14,794 nucleotides of DNA from Cryoendolithus antarcticus (taxonomy: Eukaryota > Ascomycota > Dothideomycetes > Cladosporiales > Cladosporiaceae), in NCBI GenBank assembly GCA_002077065.1, contig NAJO01000135.1, positions 1-14,794 on the forward strand. The letters run 5' to 3'. A model generated the notes under the pieces. The model was not told the origin of the DNA. It saw nothing but the letters and a program-made list of their open reading frames with translations, and did not search any database. This document shows, one piece after another, positions 8,807 through 14,794 of this stretch. The translations under genes were made by a program, and so were the position numbers. How positions within the stretch are numbered: position 1 is the stretch's first letter; the number at the start of each line of letters is the position of its first letter.

Positions 8807-9796
8807 GAGCTCACATCAGGCTTTACGACGGCTTATGCACTGAGCCTGCCGAACCTTCCGAGGGCAGGTGAGCCGCAACTGAGTCGATTGCCATATTTCC
8901 GCATGCTCGACACGCTGATCAATAGACGTAAAGCCCGAGCATATCATTCGCCTGTTAGCAGGTCTGGTCTACACCGGAAGATGTTGCTAGCTGTCGAGGG
9001 TTCAACATACTCGGCGGGTCTGGAGCATTCTCTGGCGCGCATGTTGATGCTCTCGTCGACACTTGACTTTGTTCTCTTTTCGGACGCAAGCTCAGGTTCG
9101 TGGTATCCTGCGATACAATGACTGGCGCAGATTGGAGGAGTTCGCGTAGACTGGGGATTCTTGGGATCCGGCCCCGTGTGGGCGAGCGATCCTGCTTGAA
9201 CCCAACGATGTGCTCTCTGTGCCGCTGGGTGTGAAGGTCGTACACGAGGTGCTCACTCTTGATGCATCGCTCATGCAGGGTAGTATGTTGTTGACGAGAT
9301 GAACCTCGACGCTATCCTCGAATGTCTTCCCTCGATTGGTCTGCACCAGCAGGCAACCAACGAAGCGATGGCCTGGCAGCTTGGGGAGGTGTTGGATGAG
9401 CTACGAGACGTGTTCCAGAGCGAAGTATGTCAGTTCCCCAATATGCAGATCACCGGCGCAACACGTCAGGCGCTTCAACGTTTGTTGGACCTTGGGTGTC
9501 AATGCAGGGCACGTGGGCCCCAGAATTGTGATGGGGACTGTCCTTGCGTTCAACAGACGCGGAGGTGCACACCTGTGTGCGCCTCGCATCAGATCGCATA
9601 TGGGAGAGTTAGGAAATATGCATGCGCTGAGGAGGGGTACAGCGCACGTGCGAGAAGGCCTGAACGTGACAGAGACAGGCGACATTTTCGGGTCGGCGAT
9701 GGTAATGGCAAGAGCAGAGTGGAAAAGTCGAGAGGGAAAGGAATCAGGTCACGGGACGCAAAAGGTAGTAACGCGCAGGGAGCAAGAAGTCGATGA
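8807..9796 (+). pseudogene. JmjC-domain (2-oxoglutarate oxygenase-like) pseudogene with Cys-rich C-terminal region
   Basis: JmjC proteins are Fe(II)/2-oxoglutarate enzymes or their inactive relatives, many acting on chromatin. Homologous-looking sequence continues across changing frames. At 8807-8950 it contains LPYFRMLDTLINRRKAR. At 8968-9135 it contains GGSGAFSGAHVDALV with the HxD iron ligands (His at 9040). At 9138-9290 it contains GDSWDPAPCGRAILLEPNDV and the distal His at 9243 in VVHEVLTLD. At 9299-9796 it contains DAILECLPSIGLHQQATNEA and a CxC-...-CDGDCPC-...-CTPVC cluster near 9500-9585. Breaks seen are at least three frameshifts plus TGA at 9064 and TAG at 9147. The metal-binding triad is still visible across frames, so decay may be fairly recent. 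Beyond about 9600 the frame stays open but resembles nothing. The N-terminal part is missing and the LINE tail abuts the first codon. Confidence 0.7.
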
Positions 9797-9974
9797 TAAC
9801 ACAGGTAACATATGGAGTCGCACAGAGGACATCGACAGAGGTACGCTTGATAGATGGAGACGCAAAGTGGTTGACGCCGGACTCAGCTAGCAGGTGACGT
9901 ACAGGTAGCTCTGGAACACCTCATCACGAAGATCTCGCTACGTGCAGAGTTTTCGATCAGCGATGTCAAACATC

Positions 9975-10700
9975 CTATTGGTGGTCTGGTGTGACAGAAG
10001 TCAAATGATACTGCGGTGCAATGCTATACAGCGCGCAGGCGGACTCGCGTCCGCTGAATAAGCTGTACAAGCCCTCTGCTTGGTCAGTGAGGTGAAGCGA
10101 TATGAATGGCGGCTCCACGTACAGCCCAGACCTATGCATCAGTTTGCTGATCGCGAGATCTGCGTGTGGCACCCTTCCCCCGCATCTCTGTCCATGAACC
10201 CTGATCGCGATGTCTGTCAGATGAAAAATGGCATCCCGCGCTAGTCCGAATTTTAGGGTGCTCAAGTCTCAATAGCATCGTCGATGTGGGGGGCATCTCA
10301 AGACCTGATCCATCATGCAAACGTCCTGCTACACATCGTCGATGACCTTGCCGTCTGCCACGCCCTCGGTACACATGCTGACGTCTAGACCGCACTTCAC
10401 GCATCTACTGTAGGTGTAGCGATGCGCCGCATCGCTGTATTGGCGGGATCGAGTATTCGGGTCGTTGGACGTCGCTTCATCACCGATCCCATCTTGCTGC
10501 AATTCCACGCGTGTGGCAAAACTGTCGAGCCACCATCGCCGAAATCGACGCCGTGCTGATCTGGGTACGGACACTACGCAAAGCCGCAAGTCTATCGTAT
10601 GATAAGCACCGTATTGCCAGACTAACGAAAGGGATGCCTGCAAGTCTAGTGCGTGTGACACCGAAGCTACGATCTCTGAGGCCGCAGAGCCGCCCAACAC
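9975..10700 (-). pseudogene. Unrecognised minus-strand coding relic with two in-frame stops
   Basis: One minus-strand frame is readable from 10700 down to 9975 apart from TAG at 10329-10331 and TGA at 10269-10271. The text is protein-like, for example TLKFGLARDAIFHLTDIAIR, ISKLMHRSGLYVEPPFISLH and a CVKCG motif before the first stop. I do not recognise a family. The roughly 60 bases between the two stops could hide a decayed intron, but no good splice sites are seen. Being about 240 codons long in one frame amid known pseudogenes favours a relic; chance openness on one strand remains possible. Confidence 0.35.
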
Positions 10701-10746
10701 ATCAACCTGCTACGTGCTTTGAAAGCTTGGCCGATCCCAGTGCAAG

Positions 10747-11662
10747 ATGAGTGGCAGCCGTGCGGTCGGTTTCGCTACATGGATCGATGGCGAAGCGTCT
10801 AGCACTGTAGACGCTCTGCACGAAGAGGAGTCAGCGGGGAACAAGAAAAAACGTCACCAAGGCAAGCAGGCCTGTCAGCAATGCCGCCGGCGGAAAATCA
10901 AAGTGATACCCACCTTGCTTCACCCTCATTGCCTACAACACGCTGATAGCGATGCATCAGTGCGACGAAACCCGGCCGAAGTGCAAGTCCTGTGGCAAGG
11001 CCAAGTTGACGTGCGAGTACGAACTACCCGCCGGACAGACCCGACAGCAAGCGCTTGTCGAGAACCAGTCCAAGATTCAGCATGAACTCGAAGCGCATGC
11101 ATCATTGATCAGTACCTTACGCACGCTACCATCAGATGCCGCAGTCGAAGTCCTCAATCGACTCCGAGAAGGGCAGTATGACGGCATACTCATTGGCAGA
11201 CGCGAATCCCAAAACGTCACTGAGGTTCAGCATGCGAGCTTCCCATGGGAGTATCCCGTCGACAACGCAGAGGATGATGCATCCGGCGAAGATGATGAGG
11301 CAAATTCGGATGCCACGGTCTCTCTCCCGCAGAGCTACACGCAGTCCATTGGCTACAACGTGGCCTTGTCATCTTCTCAACAGAGCACTCAAGTGCCCTC
11401 CATGCCTTTCACAGGAATGCCTCAGGTGGACCAGAATCTACCGCACCCAGGGTACTACGCGCCATATATGGCTTATCAGACCCCGGCTGGTGGACAGCAG
11501 AGTCTCAGCATGGGTATACCGGCCGAGCAGCTTCGACAAGGCCGGATGGAGATGTTCCAGCAGGTCTCACGGCAGTTCTCACAGCAGTTTCATATGGGTC
11601 CACCGGCTGAGGAGAGCCATATTGCAACTGAACAGCGTTCGAAGAGGGCTCCTCCTCACTGA
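10747..11662 (+). CDS. Short Zn2Cys6 transcription-factor gene, probably truncated
   Basis: Two exons, 10747-10902 and 10961-11662, join in phase 0 across a 58-bp intron and give 285 residues. The ATG has A at -3. A basic stretch (KKKRHQGK) leads into the binuclear zinc cluster C-x2-C-x6-C-x6-C-x2-C-x6-C, with the intron falling exactly before the third Cys. A following segment (HASLISTLRTLPSDAAVEVL, then LREGQYDGIL) is common after the linker in this class. Next come an acidic stretch (DNAEDDASGEDDEANSD) and a Gln/Pro/Met-rich tail. Such proteins are nuclear DNA-binding regulators, usually about 600-800 residues with a middle homology region that is absent here. The last ten or so codons fall inside the 87-bp inverted repeat, so the original C-terminus was probably lost by a rearrangement at about 11633. 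It could encode a DNA-binding fragment. Confidence 0.7.
10903..10960 (+). other. Spliceosomal intron (58 bp) in the Zn2Cys6 gene
   Basis: The donor is GTGATA, a branch-like GCTGATAG lies near 10942-10949, and the acceptor is CATCAG. Removing it restores the Cys spacing of the zinc cluster (KIK joined to CDETRPKC), which is strong support. The length is typical of filamentous fungi. Confidence 0.85.
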
Positions 11663-11719
11663 AGGCTTGTGGCATGCTGTCTGTTTGGCGTATCGATGTT
11701 GCAGTAGTCTGCCTGTCGA
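11633..11719 (-). repeat. 87-bp dispersed inverted repeat, right copy
   Basis: This is the reverse complement of 627-713, with 78 of 87 positions identical. It contains the final codons and stop of the Zn2Cys6 gene on the plus strand. On the minus strand one frame reads TATSIRQTDSMPQAFSEEE, and the left copy gives TATSICQIDSMLQAFNEEE in the equivalent frame. Nearly all differences in that frame are amino-acid changes, so there is no sign of selection for it. Confidence 0.85.
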
Positions 11720-11751
11720 GGTGTCGACGCGCAGCCTGAAAAGCCCTGTCA

Positions 11752-12117
11752 ATATGTTCCCTTCAGCATCACAAGAGCCTCATGCACCACAATGAAGTCG
11801 CTGCCAATTTCCTGGGCATACACTAGGTCGGTCAGCTCGTCGTCGATGCTCCTTGGGGATACATATCTTACTCGCGCTCAAAATCCGGCCCAGGCAATAT
11901 ACGATTTTCGCTCGCTGGTGACTGAGTCCAAGCGCCTCCGTATCGGCCTAGGAAACGCACACGGACGCAGCGCGACTAATGGGGCTGCCGGAAGCCGAAG
12001 CTTAAGTCGCTTTGCGGTGGTCAAGCATGGATTATTGACCGCACTGGAATGTGTCCGATGCGATAGAGTCCCATGGAGTGAGAAGTAAGGTACGCTCCAC
12101 GGTGGGTGGGGTGTCAT
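11752..12117 (-). pseudogene. Unrecognised minus-strand coding relic
   Basis: A minus-strand frame runs from 12117 to the TGA at 11749-11751 with a single internal TGA at 11878-11880. It reads like protein in its second half: SERKSYIAWAGF, then after the stop RVRYVSPRSIDDELTDLVYA and IGSDFIVVHEALVMLKG. A one-base shift would continue it into the minus-strand frame of the 87-bp repeat (FQAARRHLDRQ). No family is recognised. It may be the end of a gene that was rearranged together with that repeat, or chance openness. Confidence 0.3.
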
Positions 12118-12239
12118 GAACGAGAAGACTATCAGTCTAGATCATAGCCGTGTTGTATCGCCTACACGGCCGTGATGGCAACCGCTTTGCCTTTAGCTTC
12201 GTCTTTTTGGTTTTTGCATGCCGTGCATCTGTACTTGTG

Positions 12240-13990
12240 TTGCCTCAGAACGTGCCGTCGATCATAACGTACCTACCAGACTTACCGTCTGAAGTGCTGA
12301 CCTTCGATACCGAGGTGATGTGGCGCGAGACCAGGTTTCCGGCTGTGGCTTGCGCAGTGTCCACACCTCACTGGTACGCGTGGATATCGCCGTGGCTATT
12401 GGGCGAGAGCGAGGACGACAAGCATCTGATACTTCTTGGAGATCCTGTCAAGCATAAGATCGTTGTTGGACACGATGTCGGCCACGGTCGGGTGAGTTTG
12501 GACGAGCAGTAGAGCCTAGCTCAGTCCAAGATTTCCTTGATGGACACTATGAATCTGCATGTTGTGGTGCACGGCATGTGTAGTCGACAACGGCCCACGT
12601 GGGTAAAGTACAGGAAGGCACAGGAGACCCATGATCGCATCGCAGCCGAAGAGGAGACGTGGGAGCTAGCTGAACTACTCGATTCGAGTCAGCAGATGGA
12701 CCAAGAGGAGGATCCATGGTTAGGGCGAAGCTCGTCGAACAGCCTACGGGATGTCGCGAAGGTTTCACTGTGGCATCACCATGAATAAGACGCAGCGCGA
12801 ATGGTTCGGCGAGCTTGATCGTGAAGGTATCGTGGGCAAGCTGGACGAGCTGCTAGACTACTGCGCTGCCGATGTGGACGTTACGCATCAGGTTTACAAG
12901 AAGGTCTTTCCTCACTTCTTGGAGACTTGTCCCAATACCGTTTCATCTGCAGCACTGCGACACCTTGCTTCGGAGATTCTGCCAGTCAACAAGGACTGGG
13001 AAGCGAATATCGCAAATGCAGAAGCGACGTACAATAAGCTCTCTGATGGCGTGCGTGAACGTCTGGTCGATCTGACCGAGCAGGCGCTGGAGCATCGCAA
13101 TGAACCTAATATGTACAATCATGATCCTTGGTTACGGCAGCTAGACTGGTCCGGCCAAGAGGTTCGAATGACAAAAGGCAGTACTTCACGTCCAGCAGCT
13201 TCACGTCCAGCAGCACGACAAAAATTACCAGGCATGCCAATCTGGTACAAAGGACTTTTTGCGCTTGGCCCTCACAGTCCATGACGAGATCCGCTATCTC
13301 GCCGAAGAAGAGGACAAATATCGCACCGCAATGGCTCTGCAAGTGGCTGATATTTGGACGCGAGCAATGTTAAGTCAGCAGATGGGAATCGATAATCTGC
13401 CGCAAAGCTGAACGTACTTCTCGGCTGTGGATTTGGACCATGTCCTGAGAAAAGATGTTAACATGGACTGCGTCACGCCCTCTCGCCTGAACGCTATCAC
13501 CCCAGGTGAAAGTGTAGACATCTTACAGCTACTCGCCAAAGGAGAGCAGGCGTTGCTGGACCCCGCGGACAAGCCTCTCGAGCCTTCGGAACCAGACCGC
13601 TCGGCATAGGAGCATCGCGTGCCCGTCATGGAGAGTCTGCGCGATGCAAACGCTATTCCTTAACTTCGCGCACAAATTGCTACGGACACGACAGAGTTCG
13701 ACAACGTCGTCAAGCCGTTCAAGGGCTCGCCATCCTCGGAGTCGAAGCTCAAGCAGAACTCAACGCCCCTTGATGACTACCCAGCTCGCCCAACGCCGAA
13801 GCGCACTCCACGTAGCCGCACTCTGACGCCTGTACGCAAGGGGCCACAGAGGGCCCATCGCCCTCACAGCCACGCGCCGCTCTTTGCCGACAGCTCGCTG
13901 CACTGGGATGATAAGGGAAATCGAAGGTTCGGCGCGCCGCTGTCGGGCGTGCTGCAGGCTGGATGCAATACAGCGGTGGACGTGGGTTAG
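12240..13990 (+). pseudogene. MIP1: Mitochondrial DNA polymerase gamma (MIP1) pseudogene with the polymerase core deleted
   Basis: MIP1 is the nuclear-encoded replicase of mitochondrial DNA. The exonuclease half is readable: Exo I FDTEV (Asp codon 12306), the conserved WYAWISPWLLGES, a damaged Exo II (GHDVGHGR at 12471, where the family has a catalytic Asp), MDTMNLHVVVHGMCSRQRPT, and Exo III YCAADVDVTHQVY near 12859. Then WLRQLDW and LPGMPIWYKGLF follow, and at about 13258-13264 the sequence jumps to motif C, LTVHDEIRYLAEEEDKYR. About 450-550 residues with polymerase motifs A and B are missing. The C-terminal part (FSAVDLDHVLRK, MDCVTPS, ILQLLAKGEQ) runs to TAG at 13988. Lesions are TAG 12510, an extra G at 12761-12762, the deletion with a frame change, TGA 13409, TAG 13607 and TAA 13661. 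The N-terminal 250 or so residues are absent, and homology before about 12280 is uncertain. This must be a non-functional second copy, since the gene is essential for keeping mitochondrial DNA. Confidence 0.92.
13186..13215 (+). repeat. 15-bp tandem duplication inside the MIP1 pseudogene
   Basis: TCACGTCCAGCAGCT is followed directly by TCACGTCCAGCAGCA, encoding SRPAA twice just before RQKLPGMP. It is in frame, lies in the variable linker after the exonuclease domain, and is probably a slippage event. Confidence 0.85.
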
Positions 13991-14794
13991 CTGAAGCATC
14001 GCATCGGGAGTCTGGAGGGGAGATATTTGTGGCATGGCCCAGGAGTGGCGTAGTAAGGGGGCAATTGGAAGTGCATTTGTAGGAATTGTACAGACATGTA
14101 TGTAAGCTCGTTGGGGAGACGGCTAGAATGGTGCTCATCCTGTCATGAGGAAAGTGCGACTCCACAGTGCTTAGCGCTGTCACTTCATCCGGACTTCATC
14201 TTATGTCCAGATCTCCACGGCATCATACAAGAACCAAGGCGATTCTACCAGTGCCGCAAATTTCCCCGAACTTTCTCATGCCTCTCAGAATCATATGAGC
14301 TTGTCAAGTTCCGCTCCACCCCATACGCTGCGACAGCGTGCACATATCTGGGTATCACTGGCTTCCCTCGCCGAAAAAAGCGTCTACCATGTAGCTAGCG
14401 CGATGAGAAGCATTCAGACTGGGTAGCAACATTCCGCGCCGACATAGCATTTGGCGAGGCTGCCGGTCCACTCCGATGCCAAGGCGGAGTATGCTCCTTT
14501 GGATGGCGGTTCGGCTGCCGCAACATGCAAATACGACCTACAGCGGGCGTCCTCGTGGTCGACGGCATTTCCCTGACGGTGGCGAAGGCGCCAGGGCTCT
14601 GCCAGACCACTCGAGGGGTTCTGGGGCCATCATGCAGCCTTGCGAGCGACCTAGACAATCCATTATTGTGCTTTGGCTCGCGATCCGGGAACCGTGTGAT
14701 CGAAGCTAGCTCTGTCAGGCGTAAAGCGAAGGAGTGACAGCCGATGTACCACTAGCAGTCAGACTGCGCGCCACATGATTTGATCGTGCTACAG
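13991..14794. other. No recognised gene after the MIP1 pseudogene
   Basis: The first part is presumably former 3' flank of MIP1. A plus-strand frame is open from 14399 to the TGA at 14735-14737 (113 codons; its only in-frame ATG is at 14525) and has several Cys residues, but it resembles nothing I know and overlaps a minus-strand frame at 14395-14658. A plus frame at 14096-14398 is also unremarkable. No repeats, tRNA or RIP signature were seen. Confidence 0.5.

Noticed and set aside
11136..11795. 219-codon plus frame overlapping the Zn2Cys6 gene
   Set aside because: It is an alternative-frame shadow of exon 2. Exon 2 carries the zinc cluster and the coherent linker sequence.
14395..14737. 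Overlapping 113-codon plus frame and 87-codon minus frame
   Set aside because: Neither shows motifs or a convincing start or intron, and such lengths arise by chance in this GC range.

Overview
The window looks like nuclear DNA of a filamentous ascomycete (Pezizomycotina; a Dothideomycete-like fungus is a reasonable guess but not proven). Four things point there: Zn2Cys6 transcription-factor pieces, one with a 58-bp intron; a block with the CpA-to-TpA signature of repeat-induced point mutation (RIP); a Tad1-like LINE; and a degraded copy of the fungal mitochondrial DNA polymerase gene MIP1. No bacterial operon, rRNA, tRNA or CRISPR array was seen.

Layout. 1-312 is the 3' end of a Zn2Cys6-type regulator gene running in from the left. 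627-713 is an 87-bp segment that recurs, inverted and about 90% identical, at 11633-11719. About 714-3098 is an AT-rich RIP-destroyed repeat. A 383-bp solo LTR (2647-3029) sits inside it, with perfect 8-bp terminal inverted repeats and a perfect 5-bp target-site duplication. About 3150-8805 is a near-complete Tad1-like LINE: a 5' region with 26-bp tandem repeats, ORF1 (coiled coil plus zinc knuckles), ORF2 (APE endonuclease, reverse transcriptase, degenerate RNase H-like domain, C-terminal Cys/His motif) and an AATAAA plus (ATTC)n tail. Each LINE ORF has one in-frame stop. Directly after the tail come a frameshifted JmjC-domain pseudogene with a Cys-rich end (8807-9796), an unrecognised minus-strand relic (9975-10700), a short Zn2Cys6 regulator gene that stops where the 87-bp repeat begins (10747-11662), a second unrecognised minus-strand relic (11752-12117), and a MIP1 pseudogene that lacks most of its polymerase domain (12240-13990). 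From 13991 to the end no gene was recognised.

Together this reads as a transposon-rich, gene-poor compartment where nested elements have accumulated and duplicated or displaced host genes are decaying. The lesions fall into two classes. The repeat block, and probably the LINE, carry RIP-type transitions. The host pseudogenes carry indels, transversions and a large deletion. The only possibly functional host coding sequences are the partial regulator at the left edge and the truncated Zn2Cys6 gene. No new multi-gene system is evident. The most informative structures are the MIP1 deletion pseudogene, the solo LTR inside the RIP block, the lightly damaged LINE, and the 87-bp inverted pair, one copy of which coincides with the end of a truncated regulator.
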